Origin: Drosophila pseudoobscura
Lineage: Eukaryota; Arthropoda; Insecta; Diptera; Drosophilidae
Length of the DNA stretch: 64,000 bases
Direction: 5' to 3'
NCBI RefSeq assembly: GCF_009870125.1
Contig: NC_046683.1
Coordinates: forward strand, 6,014,001 to 6,078,000
Positions 40,172 to 53,799 of the stretch are shown one piece after another. Made by a program: the position numbers and the translations under genes. The notes under the pieces were generated by a model. That model saw only the letters and a program-made list of their open reading frames with translations, was not told where the DNA came from and ran no database searches. How positions within the stretch are numbered: the stretch's first letter is position 1; the number at the start of each line of letters is the position of its first letter.

Positions 40172-43100
40172 TTTCCATTCCTCTTTTGGCCCCCCCAGGA
40201 TCCCCTGTCAGGCCAACTTTCTCCATCTGACGCTGAGCGCAAAGTGAAAAATCATTCGCAGAGACGCTGAATTTTTAATGCACTTTGGCTCTCGATTTTT
40301 GTGGCCCGCGGCTGCCACAGTGCCTCGGTGCCTGACTGCCTCCACTGGCTCACAGACTCACTGGGATGGATGGGTAGATGGGTGACTGGATGACTGTATG
40401 AATGGATGGAAGAGACCCTGGCGATTGTCGCTTCAAGTGTGCCAGTTGCTTACGTAATTGTTTGCCCATGTGGATGCCCCTGTCACTGCCCCTCTCTCTC
40501 TCTCTCTCTCCCATTCGCTCTGCGTGTTTGTGTGTTTGCTCTCTTTTTGGCCACCTGATTGCAGATTGCTCCGTTAGTTAGCCAGGCGTATACGCTATGC
40601 AGAGCAACTACAGATACAGATACACTTGTTCATAAATTTCTACATTTATTCTTCCTTTGTCCATATTCATTTAAGTCCTTAATCATTTGTTCCATCCGTC
40701 ATTTACTCGTGTAATCGTCTATTCATTCGTTTATTCTCATCTTTAATAATTTATTCCTCCCTTTACTTATTTTCCCACTTTTTCCTTCTTCCGTTGCTAA
40801 ATTCATACTTTTTTAAGATATTCCTTTTCTCATTTCTTGCATTATTCCTTCCTAATTTCATCAATTTTTTTGTATAATTTTTTACTTTTTCCGTATTAAG
40901 GTCTCATGCTCCGCATGGAACAAATGGTTGAAGTGCAGGGCTTCTATAACGGTGGTAAATCATTTTTCATTCAGCTACTCATACTTGCATTTATCCTTGG
41001 ACTCGTTTTATTTCTACCTTCAGATGCTTACACGATTCTGTAGTTCTCTCCATCATTAATGGGGTTTCCGATAGAGATTGATCAAAAGAAATTCCCAATG
41101 AATTGGTAGAAGCTTTCTTTTTCTGTTCTAAAGCAAATTCAGATCTCTCTCAGATATCTTTTTCACGGATTTGGCCTCCGCTTTGCACGCCCTCATTGAT
41201 TGCTCTAGAGTTTCACTCACTAATCTATTCATTCCGCCTAATTAGCCCGGCAATTGTATGCAAATCAATCGAAACCACCCTTCGATACACGATAGTGGAA
41301 ATCGCTACAATTGCTCATCGCTAGAGATTCTCATCTCTGGCCTTTGCGTGGGGCTGGTTGTTGGCTGATTAAAACCGATGCTGGCCAACGCTCCACGCTC
41401 CATGCTCTGTATTTTTGCTTGCTTGTCGACGGCTCGGTATTTGCTGTTTATCCCCCGTTTGCCTCAACAATTTTTCAATGTCAGAATTTCTTTTCTGCAC
41501 TTTGCCTGCTTTGGCACCTTGCCACCTTGCAACCTGCTATGGCTGCTATTTGAAAAATTGAAAAGCGTTTTAATGGAGGCGGCGGCGGTGGCAGTGGCAA
41601 TGGAAATTAATGGCCAGCTGTTGGTGGCTGCCAGTTGGCGTTGGCTGGCGTTTAATTCTGCTCAATCGCTCACCATATTACGCATACGCCGCGTGTCTAA
41701 GGCCAGTGTCGAGTCGGGTAAATGCAATTGTCGAATGCCAATGGAAGCAGCCAAGATGTGCGGGGGCAAATTGGCTGAAATTGACTTTATACGGATACTG
41801 CACGAGTAGCAGGCGAATCCCCACTTCGTTGAATGAATGAATGAATGGTTGAAAATAGCACAGAACAATGCCCTCGGACACGACCATTGAACAATGGGTC
41901 TCCCATTGGGTCTCCCATTGGTCTCCCTGGAGATTTTCTTTCAATGCCGATAAAAGCTAAAGGCCATAATGGTTATTTACACTTGAGTTTAAAGCAATGT
42001 TTCACTATAGTCATTGGTAATTGGTTATACAAGTGTCTTCCAACAACTGTTTCAGCATAAAAATAATTAAAAATCTGCCCAATTAATGGAAATACAACAT
42101 CAAGAAACAGACGAAGGAAAAACTAAACAGCAAACGAGGCAAAAACCTTACATTTATTTGTAAAAGTTGTCGTCTCCATCGTTTTGGAATTTCAATCCGC
42201 AACCACAATATGAAGCAGTTCCTCAACCGAGAGTTTTGGTCAGAGCAACAGTTGCGGTTGAAGCAGGAACCACAGCTGTAGTAGAAATTGCGGACAAGGT
42301 GGAGATCCGAGGAGGCAGCTTGACCTGTGGCTGGGACTGAAATGGGAGCTCGACCAGAAGCTGGAACCGATGCTGGAAAATAGTAGCTGAGGCTGAAGCG
42401 GAAGCGGAAGCTAGGGTAAGATCTTGGGATGGAGAAAAGGCAAAAAGCTGTCCACTTTCCACTTAACAACACAACATTAGTCAGAATATGATTTGTTGCA
42501 GGCACAACTCTTTGCCTAACCCCAACCAATTATCCAGCTTTCCACCCATCACCAGTTTCATTTGCAAATAATTGGCTACCAACTAACCGCAGAGCACTAA
42601 GAGTGCAAACATACGAGTGCATCTCTGGCAAAACCTGTCCAGTTATCGCTGCCATTCCATTAAAAAACAAAATCTCACTTGTGAGGTGAAAATGATTGTT
42701 TCGGGACTCATTTAAATTTGGTAATCGGATCAGAAATAATGAGGTTCATTCCATTTACTTAGAGGTTTTTGCGCCACTTTCTAGGCTAGGCTAGACCTAC
42801 CCAAGGTCTAGTTCTAATTCAAATTCCACTGCCAATTTCAGCTTCATTCCCACACCAGTTCCAATCCTATTCCCATATCGAGCTCCTACTTGGGCTCATG
42901 TTCCTGCTCTAACCACAACTCTAGTGCTTGAATTCTATTTCCATCTTCTGCTCGTTATACAGCTCCTTCTGTAACGCCATCTCTTATAGCCTTAACGCCT
43001 GATCTAGTGACGGCACCCACTTCAATTCCTGCGCAAAGCCCCTTGAAGGAGCATCAGCACACACACTCATTTCCACTTACACACGAACCCTTCACCCGTT

Positions 43101-46100
43101 GCTCCGAGTCATCTGGCACGCTTCATTGGATTGGCCCCTTAATGCCTTTGCACTTAATTGCACCACACCTTCATTCCACCCACCCCGACACATTGTACAT
43201 CCATCCATTCAGCCGATCCAAGCACCGGGGCACAGGAGCAGAGGAGAGGGGCGGAAGTCGGGGCGGGGAGCATAATTATTTAACGCTTCGCATCAATCAA
43301 CTTTTGTCTGGCTGCGAAGTGTAAGCTAATTAGCTTAAATATTTAATTGAGGCAAATAAAATCTGGCCTGGAGTTGCCTGAAAGTATGCAACGGGAATAT
43401 TTTCGCACCAAGGATATTTTACACACACGCATATACAGATACGGAGAGTCAGAGAGCGGGCCAGGCACGCACACACATAATTGGCATCACACACACAACA
43501 GTTGGCATAAAACTCGTTCTCGCTCGCATCTCTGCTATGCGCTTTCCCCCATCTGGGCTGTCAATTCAAATTCAAATGATGAATGCTGAACGCTGAACGC
43601 TAAACAGCATGGGGTGGTTAGAGGAGGTTAGAGGTACTGCGAAGCGACGAGCGGCTAGGTCACAGTCAGTCCCCCGCATGTGCGTCAAATTACTTCCGCT
43701 GGATTTGAATTTGTTGTTAAGACTGAACGACAGAGCACACAAAAAGCAAGCACACAAAAAACTGTGCCTCCGACACAGTGGATGCCCTTGCAGATCTAAT
43801 GCAATACTACATATATAATGAACTGATTCTGATCTATTAACCTATGGCCCATGGATAATCTTTAGCAACCACAGTCCTATCGATTTGTGATTTTGATCCT
43901 GAAAATGTGAAAACGATGATATGTCTTGATATGGTTCGATTATGCTTCCAAAATAATACTATCTCTTAATTAAAAAATGTTGTTGGAATATCATTTTTTA
44001 AGCCCGAAAATATAGTTACAGACTTTTGTTTCACAGCTCTTACTACTTATGAGTAGTGTACAATGCAGAAGACTAATCATGGAGCGACTTACTAAACTAT
44101 GATAAGTGGAAACAGAATGAATGATTAGTAGAATCATTAGTGAGTGCGTTAGAAAAACTTTCAATTTCCCAGAAGAATAAATAATAAATTCCGCCTACAG
44201 CAAGAAGAAAGATCTACAAAAATGTTTATACGAGCAAAATATCGCAATCGAAATTATAAATACCCCTTGTGAGTGTATGAAAAGGTAACTTGTTCGCTGC
44301 TCAACAGAACTGAGACGAGCTCAGCTGGCTGAGACTGTTTCCATCAAATGCCACCGACACACAAACACACACACACACGCACACAAGACACTCATACATA
44401 TATGGACTTTCACTCATACAATTACGCGAATGACAGGAAAAGTGCGCACAATGCGCATGAAAGCGTAAAAAGCAAAGCAGCAGCAGAAAGTGCCACGGCA
44501 CAGGAAACAGAAATGTGTATGCAATGAGTGGCGGGAAAGGGGACTAGGGTGGGCAGGGCGGTTAGGGCGGTTAGGGTAAGGGCGAAGAGAAATGGAAAAA
44601 TTATAAAATATACACGCACATGCACACGCACACAGGCACACAATGTCATAGTCATAGGCTCTCTTGGCAGGCAGATGAATGCCAATTAAGCCTACACTTG
44701 AACTCAGCTCGTCGAAGGACGAAGGACGCGACGCGACGCGTCCACGAAAAGGGAAAATGCCGCCGCCGCGCCTTCACTGGCAATCAACAAAAGACGCTCG
44801 TCCAAATAATAAATGCGTTAAAAAGGGAATATATATGCGTGTGTGCATATTGTATGAGCACGAGAATTCGTGTAAAATAAAAGAGCCCAGTGAAAGCAAG
44901 GCCGTGACGGTGACGGAGTAGAAGGTGGGTGCCCCGTGCCTCGTGCCCCGGCCGCATGTGTACCCTCGCATGTCGATTCAAGTCAAGTCCAGGGCGCAAA
45001 CACAAAGCGGGGGAAATCGTAATAAAAATAATTGACAACTATTTGACATGCCTCATGTCCGCACACACAGTAACGCAAAGGCCATGCAAACAGCATCCTG
45101 CCTCAAATGGATGGGAATGGGCCTACGGGAATGGGAATACTAGAGGAGTGCGCTCTCCATCTCCCTCTGTCTTTCATGTGTGCGTGTCCCTGGTGTGCAT
45201 TAGCTGGGACTTCTTCTAGTCATTTGGCTGCCTTCGAGTTGGGGGTGTCGGCACTTTTTTATGCTATCCTGCAATGTGGAAAAACTTGGGGTAGATGTGG
45301 CTCGTAGATCCCATATATACCCGAGTGAATGGCTAATTGATGGGGGACAAGTGCGAGAGGCTTAAGAAGTTGCCTTCTTGAGTGAGTTTAACTTCTGAAC
45401 GTCTCGGATCAGTCACAATGTGGGTGTGTGCGTGTATATCAACCCTTTCAGAGTGTGTGGTGGAGTATGGGATGGGGCGAAGAGGCTGGGGCATGATTGA
45501 TGGCATCTGCAGACAGAGCCACATAATCAATTTCTTGGCAGGATATTTGTAATTAAATGAAAATTGCCCTAAAAAACAAAAAAAAATAATGAAGAGAGTA
45601 CTTTTTCCCATCAAACAGAAACTGATGTTTGATTGATTTGCCTGCTGGTGGAAAAAGGTTATCAAAAAGGATGTCCGTGTTCGTGTTGGTGTAGGTGTGG
45701 ATGTGTGTAGGGCAATCAAAATGGAAATTAATGGTATGAAGTGTCTGTTACATGCAGACCTCAACGCCATCCCCAAAGGCAGGACAACGCATGAATGAAA
45801 CACGTTCAAATGAAACACGTTCCGGCTAATAGGCACGTACCACGTGGCAGCTCCAAAGATGCGGCGATAAAGCTCGCTGGCAAATGAGTTAGTTACCTCA
45901 AAGCCCGGGTCCGGGTCCGCGTCCGGGTCCGGGGAACGTGTATGCCTGCTCCTGCTTCTGCTTCTGCTGCTCGCTCAAGATGAAGATGCTTCGTTGGAGC
46001 TTATTCGAAAGCGTCGCGAATGGGATGACCAAATGAAACAGAGATGTTTAAGGTTCCTGGGTACTTGGGTGCATGGATAATCGAAAGAAAAGGCCCAGGA

Positions 46101-46230
46101 GAAGGGGATGAATGAACAGAGAAGCTGAAAGTGAAAGTGAATAGGGAACGTCAAGAAGGAGTTGAGGAAAAAGGACAATGTAGTATTCAAAGGATAAGTG
46201 CTCTCTAACAGTTCTTTATAGAATTGTATT
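37441..46230. other. Non-coding region, no supportable gene
   Basis: I see only microsatellites (CT runs at about 40147-40174 and 40492-40510; CA runs near 44362-44385), ordinary unique sequence and a G-rich tract at 44538-44582. The ORFs are short and unlike proteins. The region could be intergenic or a long 5' intron of Cngl. Confidence 0.6.
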
Positions 46231-46480
46231 GGACAAAAGGTTATTCGATCAATTGAGTCTGTAATCGATAAATATTCAATTGATTATACATAACTGTGGT
46301 GTTAACGATGGGGCCATCGATTGAGGTTTTAATAAACCAAAACTTTGGTTGATTCTCGGAATTAATTTCATTTGAATTAACGTTAATTGAGGGAGCCATC
46401 GATGAAAGTTGATTTTCACATTAAATCAGCTTTAACATGGATCAAATTAACCACAACTTTTAACCATTTAATGGGGACTC
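46231..46480. promoter_or_regulatory. AT-rich cluster of ATTA and ATCGAT motifs, possible enhancer
   Basis: Within about 250 bp there are many ATTA/TAAT cores (for example AATTAACGTTAATTGA) and four ATCGAT or near matches, two within GCCATCGAT. Homeodomain proteins bind ATTA cores. The density is higher than nearby by eye, but base composition alone may explain it. Confidence 0.25.
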
Positions 46481-49400
46481 TCACCAAAGGCCTTAAACGG
46501 AGGCATTCATTAAATTCCCAAATTGAGCTGGATTTATATCGATTGCGAAAATATGGTTTCTGATACATGATGCAATTACTGAATAGGATCAATTATCTAG
46601 CACACATTTTCGCATGCAAATTAATTAGTTTAAAGAATGATAACAGTAATCGAATGAGGCTAATAGCCGTATAAATACAGGCATATAATTTGGACTAGAA
46701 TGCAATTAGCATCCGTCTGCTGCTGGCAGAAATTGACTTTCAATGACAATTGACAAACAAATTGGGTGCCTCGGGATCTTACAGGATGTTTACTCTTAAA
46801 CTGCCGCCTAATCATACGACCTTTTTGTATTTAAACGATTTGGATGAGTTCCCTCTGGTGATAAAAACAAACAAGCGTTTCCAAACGACTATTTTCAAAT
46901 CATCGCCATCTCTCTCTCGCTGCCTGCTTCACTGCCTCTCTACTCGTATATCTCTTTACATTCCCAGCAGCATAATAACATTTATAAATAATCTGCTGTA
47001 GGAACCTTTTCAACTTGGCATCCATTACGAACACATTTGTCCATTGCTTACACATACTCGTGCTGGTGCTCGCACTCGCACTCGTTCTCAGGCAGACCAT
47101 AAAATCAAATCAACTGAAAAGTAAAGTAACACACACAAAAAAAAGGGGAGCGAATAGTGAGCAAAAAGAGGGTTAAGAGTGAGAAAATAAAGGAGAAAAC
47201 TTGGCCAACTAAATGCAATTTATGAAAAAGCACACCATTGGTGTCGTCGGTCTGCCTGTGTGGGTGGCCATAAAGCTGTGCAATCCTTTCCGTTTCCTCT
47301 TGCCAGAGCTCTATCTTTCTCTTTTTCCATGTGTGTGTGTGTGTGTTTGTATCTGCTTATGTGTGCGTGCATGAGTGCATTTCATGCGTTGTCAGGCCAT
47401 CATTGCTCTATGTAATTTCATTAGGGCAGTAGGACAAACTCACACAATCACCGTCCTCACAATCACATTCACATGAGAGAGAGGGAGAGAGAGAGCCTTA
47501 TGAAAAAAATGCATTCAACACACGGACATAAAGGGGGAAGGACACAAGGACAGACAGAGGGAAGGACACACAGACTGAGAAACCCACAGAGAGAGAGTGA
47601 GAGGGAGAGAGATAGAGAAAGAGAACGATTGAGAGCCTGAAGCAGCCTGAGCTGTTAAGCAGCTGAACAGAAATTCAGTTCACTTTCACTTTGCGAGAGC
47701 CAACAAGAATTTCTAGGAGAATTTCTAGCTCTCACCTTACCTCTCACCCCAACGCTTTCCCCGTTCCTCTCCCCAAGAATGCACTCTCACTCTCAATGCT
47801 CACCCCCTCAAAGCCCTGCTCCTGCCCTCCCTATCCGCTTGAGTGTCTCTTAATCAATAAGAGGGAAATCCCAGCTCTCAGTGGCATAGTTTTGTTCCGA
47901 TTCTGCTCTGTTCATCTCTGCTCGAAAATCAAAAAAGGCTTTAACAATACTTTTCGTCTTATGCGCGTACCATATTATGTAATTGTAGGACTCACACACA
48001 CACACAAACATACAGTTGAAGAGAGAGAGCGAGAGAGGAAGAGGGAGTCTGATTCTGTGTGTGAAAGAGAAGCATTTCATTTCTTAGCATTTCCCTTTTG
48101 CTTACACATACACATGGGATTTTTGCCTGCTTCTAGGTTTTTATTATTATTGCTATCACACATACACAGAACCACATATAGCGGCAGCACACACAACCAC
48201 ACACCCACACACACACATATAGAGAGAAGCAAACATGTCGTCTGCTTGCCATTGTCTTTCCTTCATAGTCGGCATCTTCGTCTGCTGCTGCTGCTTTTTC
48301 TTCTGTTTCTGCTTCTGCTTCGTCTTTGGCATTTTTCTTTTGTGCCAAGTGTCGGTTTCTTTCCCTCCCTCTCCCTCTCCCTCTCCCTCTCTCAATCTTG
48401 TTCTTTCCCTTTCTTTGGCTGTTTCTTCCCTGTTTGCTTTCTCTGCTGTTTCCTCCTTGAGCATCTCGTTTCGGTGAGTGTGTGTTACTTTTGCCGCTTT
48501 TCTTTCAGTGTTTATTTTGTGAATATTTCGAATGTGACTCTGGCCGAGTGTCATTTTCTTTTCCCCACTTTCTCACTTTCCCACTTTCCCACTCTCTCCC
48601 CCCTCTCCACTCTTGTGTTCAGTGCCTTTGTGTGTTTGTGTCATTGCTATTAATTAAACACGTTTATGGCCGGGTCCACAACCAACAGAAAAAATAACCA
48701 AAGCGTGGACAGGAATAAGAGCAGCGACAGGAATGGGCAAAGGGAATGGATGGGCAGAGAGGAGTAGAGCGAATGTGGGACAAAAACAGCCGGCAGAGGC
48801 AGCAGCAGCATCCATTTTCCACATTAAATTATCGATTATGACATTCATTCACAGCTCTGAACCGAAAATAGCATCAACAGCAAAATCGGCAGCCAATCTG
48901 GCTAAAAAGAATCCTCTCTCTGACCCGCTTACCCTCCCGCCCCACGTCCCTGCTCAGGCCCCTGTCAATCCCCTATCGGGCTCCCTGGAAGGCATTGAAT
49001 TTTCACCCATCAAAGTCACCAACGACCAGCAGCGGCAACCAAACAAACAAGCAAACAATTTCCGAGCACGGTGCTGAGGCAGGAGGCTGCTGCTGGCAGG
49101 ACACACACTGCGTATGGGCAATATCAGGGTCCAGTCCCGTCAATGGGGCATCCACTGCGTGCGTGCATGTGCAGAGACATCTGCATGTGTGTGTGAATGT
49201 CAGTTAGTTGGATGGGGGGGAGGTGGGGGTTAAGAGCGAAGCGGCGAGGGAATCGCGATTTAATATTCGACCCGCGACAAATGGCGCAATGTGGCATGCA
49301 GCAAAGTGAATGTTGCAAAATTTTTGCCCAACACTCGCACGCGAAGGCAAATTTGAGTGCGGCAATGAAATTAAACGGGAAATCGCCGTAGATTAATTTA

Positions 49401-51240
49401 AATAAAACACAATCATGATTCCAACGAAATGAATTGAAGGAGTCGTCCATTTGGGGCCTCCCAAAAGAACACCATATTTGTGCTAGTCATGAGAGGAAAT
49501 CATGGAACGACTAAAAGCGTTTATGTATGAAAAGATTAGGTTTTGGAGGCAGAAAATGGCAGATGCCTGTCCTAAGAGATAACCCCAGAATAGGGCTGGA
49601 TTTTATTTTGATGGACAATAGTTTTAATGGGCCAAAATGCTAACCACAGATATACCAGCAAGTTGAATCGTAAACCGATGCCCGATGTCCGATGCTGTGC
49701 TGATTGCTGATTAAGAGCTAACCACAGAATAACAATACATTTTGGGACACATATTGATCCTACTTCTTGCCGTGGAAGAAGTACCGAATGCTGAATAGAA
49801 TGCCATGGGATGGATATATAATTGAAGAGTTATAATTGAAAATGTTCCAGGATTTTTTGGATAAATTTAAAACCAATTGCTCAGCTGCTCGAATTTATTT
49901 CCCTTTCAGAAAACAATTTAAGTTTTTCCGTTTTTAATGCAGGAAATATGAGGGAAATCGTTTGAATATGTTGAGCTTTAGCTCTGATGCTTATTACAAT
50001 GATAATCTCGGTCTATATGTAGATGTAGGAATTGTGAATTTCATTTGATTCCAGTACGAAATACCATAAAGTTTTGATTTTTAGATCATTCGCTTTCTTT
50101 CCAACTACCTTTCTTTAAAAATGTTTTAATTCAAAGAATGTTAAGTATAAATAAGATTTGTTATTTATAAAGAAGAAATTACAGATCATCGATAAAAAGA
50201 AATTAACAATCAATTCCCATTCAATTTCCTCAAAATATATTCATGGTATTACCCATCCCAAGCAAGCAATTTTCAACTTCTGTCAAAAGATTCCCACACA
50301 CAAACAAAATATCATTAAGAAATCCCATTGATGAAGGGCAACACACTCTCCCATACACACACACACACACACACACACAAAAAAGGGAAACTTTATTAAT
50401 AATGGAGCTAATAGAGTTTTGAGGACCCGGTCGCTCCTCCACCCCACCCTTACGGCGGAATCACTACCCCTGCAGCCACCAAATCCAGCTTAAAAAAAAA
50501 AAAAAAATTACACCAAAAAAAACATGGAAAACGAAAAGGAAAGCGAAATTCTGGTCAGTGGCTCAAGGAGCTGTAAAAATAACAAGGCGCAGACAAGAGG
50601 CGGCTGTGGCAAAGGCAATGGCAGCCAGAGGCCTAACCCCCGGGGGTGGCACACAGACAGACGCTGCGACACACACATACACACACACACACACACGCGT
50701 ACACTAAAAACGATTGAGTAATTTTTTTCCCTTCAGCCACACAACTTCATTAGGGTCGAACCGAGATGAATATAGCGGGGGGGAAATGGCACCAGGATTT
50801 GGGGCTTTCAATTGGGATGAGTCCTTGCTGTGTCACTGTCCAAGTGTCAGAGTCTGTGTGCGTGTGTGTGTGCGTGTGCTCTCTGTTTTGTTATATAAAT
50901 AAAAATGTTGGAATGCTGAAGAACAGCCAGGCATTGCGGCAATTAAATGTTGGCATTAGTTTTGCGTAATTTGTCAACTAATTGGCACACACACACACAC
51001 ACATAGTCACAGCCCCACGAACACTAGAAAGAGAGTGGGGATGTATTGGTGTGCGTGTGTGAGGGACAAATTGGATTAGGGCTAACACACAAAGCGCACG
51101 GCCAAGATGTGGCTGCCACCTTTGCATAATTCACATTTGCCGCTTCACACCACACACAGAGACACCCCACCCCACCCCCTAAAAAGGAGATGTCAAACAG
51201 TCGACAAATATACAAAAAAAATCTATATATATAGTATATA
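46481..51240. other. Non-coding, microsatellite-rich region
   Basis: It is dense in GA/CT (47480-47630, 48360-48400) and CA/TG (47333-47348, 50355-50380, 50675-50696) tracts. The 320-residue plus-strand frame at 47691-48653 is made of CT/TTT-rich intron-like sequence and is not a credible protein. Confidence 0.6.
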
Positions 51241-51245
51241 ATGTA

Positions 51246-51406
51246 CAGTGAAACTCCCCTAGAACGGACAGTTATTTAAGCATCCGGCTAGAGGAATTAT
51301 GGGAGTACTGGAATTGCATACGGAAATTGAGGGAAATGTTTGTTGTGTCGATGAGGCTATAAAAGCTATCCGCTATAGGGAGTGTCCGCTATAGGGAATT
51401 TCACTG
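51246..51406. mobile_element. Pogo/Tc1-like MITE, 161 bp
   Basis: The left end CAGTGAAACTCCCCTAGAAC and the complement of the right end, CAGTGAAATTCCCTATAGCG, form nearly matching inverted repeats of about 24 bp that both continue GACA. The phrase TCCGCTATAGGGA occurs twice near the right end. TA precedes the left end, but the right side reads TGTA, so the target duplication is imperfect. No ORF inside. Confidence 0.7.
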
Positions 51407-51838
51407 TGTATATGTATATATAATATTGTGGATTACATGTGTAGAAAGGAAAAGGATTTGGTCACATTTTACGCACATTTCCAGCAACCCATCAGCATCA
51501 TCGTTGTAGTCGTTGTTGTTCCTCGCGTTTTGTTGTTCAATGGGGTTTGCTCCTTGTGTTGTTGTTGGTTGTTGTTGTTATTATTGTTGTTGGTTGTTGT
51601 TTTTGGTGTTCTGTTCACCTTCAGCTTCTGCTCTTGCTGCTTCTTTTGCTGCTGCACACGCGTTCGAGCCACACAAAAACAAAAATTCCAAAAAAAATTG
51701 TATTGTAAAACCCAAGAAATATTCAAAAATCTGTTATAATATTTCTACTTATTTGAATATTTTTACTGCTTCGATTATGGTTAGGTTCTCGCTCGCTCTC
51801 AATCTTTTTGTTGGTTGTTTTGACACTTGAGCACTTTC

Positions 51839-51876
<38 letters not shown>

Positions 51877-53397
51877 CCACTCTCTTTCTTTCGCTCACTC
51901 TCTCAGTGGGTGTTTTGGGGATAACTTTCTTTATTTTCCTGGTTTTGGTTAAATGTTGCAATGAAATCAAAATTTATGGAATCTATGAGAACAACAACGC
52001 GGGCCAGCGAGCGAATCGGCACAACGAACGACCGCACGGTGAAGCACACTCACACACACACTCACATCACACACACACATACACACACACACACAGGAAG
52101 AAAAAAAAAAGTGAGAACGCGGAGAGATGCTGTGCCTCTGTTTCTCTGGCCGTGCTTGTTCTGCGGCTGTGGCTCGGACTCTTGGCGGCTTCAGTACTTT
52201 CTTTCAGTTTCGGTTCGGTTACAACAAACCACTGGCTCAAAGGACAGTTGGAGGAGAGCGCGCGCTGGCTCCGCACCACATGACCGCACTACACGATTGA
52301 CAGTTTGGCACTGAGGGCCAGCCAGCCAGCCAGCCAGCCAGGAGCAGCTTATCAGCCGAGAGCCCCACAGCCAAACGGCCAAACAGCCGACAGCCGACAG
52401 CCGACAACCGAACCCCCACCGAATCCAGCCGAACAGCTGTGCGTGTGGTTGTGTGCGTGTGTGTGTGGGTAGAGGGAGCGTGTCGGCAGCAGGATGTGCG
52501 CGACTGTTACAAAAAAAGTTGTAGCCATGCCCAAAGGAAAGCACTGTCGCCTGTCCGCCTCCCCATCCCAGGCCCCACCCCGCTCACACATGTTCATTGA
52601 AGAAAGCTCAGCCGCAGCCTCAGTGCGAACCTGAACGAACCCGAACCCCAGCCGAACCGAACCGAAACGAACCGCACCGAGCCTCCCCCCATTGGGAAAT
52701 GAGGTGGGAGCGTGCAGAGGCTTGATCATGATCAGGGTGAAGGATCTTGAACAAAATATTGTATTGGAAACACATGTACTCCCATTGACTTCCAAGTTTC
52801 AGTCATTGATGAAATCTTGTAAGTGGAAAATATCCCAAAAAACTGCCAACAAATGTAGCCCTTAAAAGTGTGCTACGCTTTTCGCTTGCGGCCAAAGTGC
52901 CCTTGTAAGTAGGCAACAAAATGTACAAAAACATTTTCGCCATGTTTGTTTGTGCCCGCTAATGGAATGTACATACATTAAATTTTGAAGCTGAAGCTGG
53001 AGGATGGGACTGAGATGGAGATTGAGATGGGGAATTAAAGATGACATTCCCAGCTCCATTTGGCAAATGAAACTTGGAACCGGATTTCCAATTAAGACAA
53101 TAACAGAATCATATTTGAAATGCCCTACAAAAAACTAAAGCGAAAACGCTCAACTGAATGCACGGATGCTCGCTGGCACACGGGCGCTGGTGGAATTGAA
53201 TAAAAATAAAAATATAACAAAAAATAAGAAAACGAAATTTTTTGCCGCCGCTGGCGATGCACATTTCCCAGCGGGGACAAAGCCAACAGGAGAGAACAGC
53301 ATCAGAGACAGCGAAGCAGCAGCAGCGAGCAGAGGAACAGAAACTGTGGGGACGAAGGAAGCGCCAAGTGCCATGTGCGGCGCTTCAATGTGATTGT

Positions 53398-53433
<36 letters not shown>

Positions 53434-53740
53434 CTCTGTGTGTGAGTGTTTGTACGGCCTTGCGGTGTGTCTATTTATGTGGGTGTGTGTGCTTGGGAAA
53501 ATAACGTTAAAGACAAGGATGAGAAGAAGCAAAAGAAGAAGACGACGAAGCACGAAGAGCACAAACAGAAACGGCACAAAGCAGCAAACGTGATGAGCGC
53601 ATGTGTTTTATCTTCAATCTCAGTTGAAATCATCTGGCCGCTGCCGCCATTGCCGCCATTGCCTCCTTTACACCCACAACCGACCCCGTCACCCGCAACC
53701 CTGCGGCATTATGAAGGGCAATAGGTTGTATGCGATTTGG
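51407..53740. promoter_or_regulatory. GAGA-tract and GC-richer region, possible promoter area
   Basis: It contains a CT run of about 32 bp (51841-51872), CA runs (52037-52096), GCCAGCCA and CAGCCGA repeats (52317-52410) and a TG run (53401-53431). GAGA tracts and repeated short motifs are common near promoters of large Drosophila neural genes, so a Cngl transcription start may lie here. No initiator or TATA element is decisive. Confidence 0.2.
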
Positions 53741-53747
53741 TGTACTC

Positions 53748-53793
53748 GGGTCGGGTTGGGTCGGGTCGCGGCCGGGTTGGGTCTGGGTCTGGG
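53748..53793 (+). other. G-quadruplex-capable tract
   Basis: Two runs satisfy four GGG blocks with short loops: GGGTCGGGTTGGGTCGGG at 53748-53765 and GGGTTGGGTCTGGGTCTGGG at about 53774-53793. It lies in non-coding sequence. Confidence 0.6.
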
Positions 53794-53799
53794 TCGGAT

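Noticed and set aside
44558..44580. TTAGGG repeats as telomere sequence
   Set aside because: Only two imperfect copies inside a unique region, and Drosophila telomeres do not use this repeat.
47691..48653. 320-codon plus-strand ORF
   Set aside because: It is built from CT/TTTC tracts and CA microsatellites, giving Ser/Phe/Leu/His runs with no domain; typical of intronic pyrimidine-rich DNA.
50355..50700. CA/TG arrays considered as CRISPR-like or structured repeats
   Set aside because: Simple dinucleotide microsatellites without spacers; the genome is eukaryotic.
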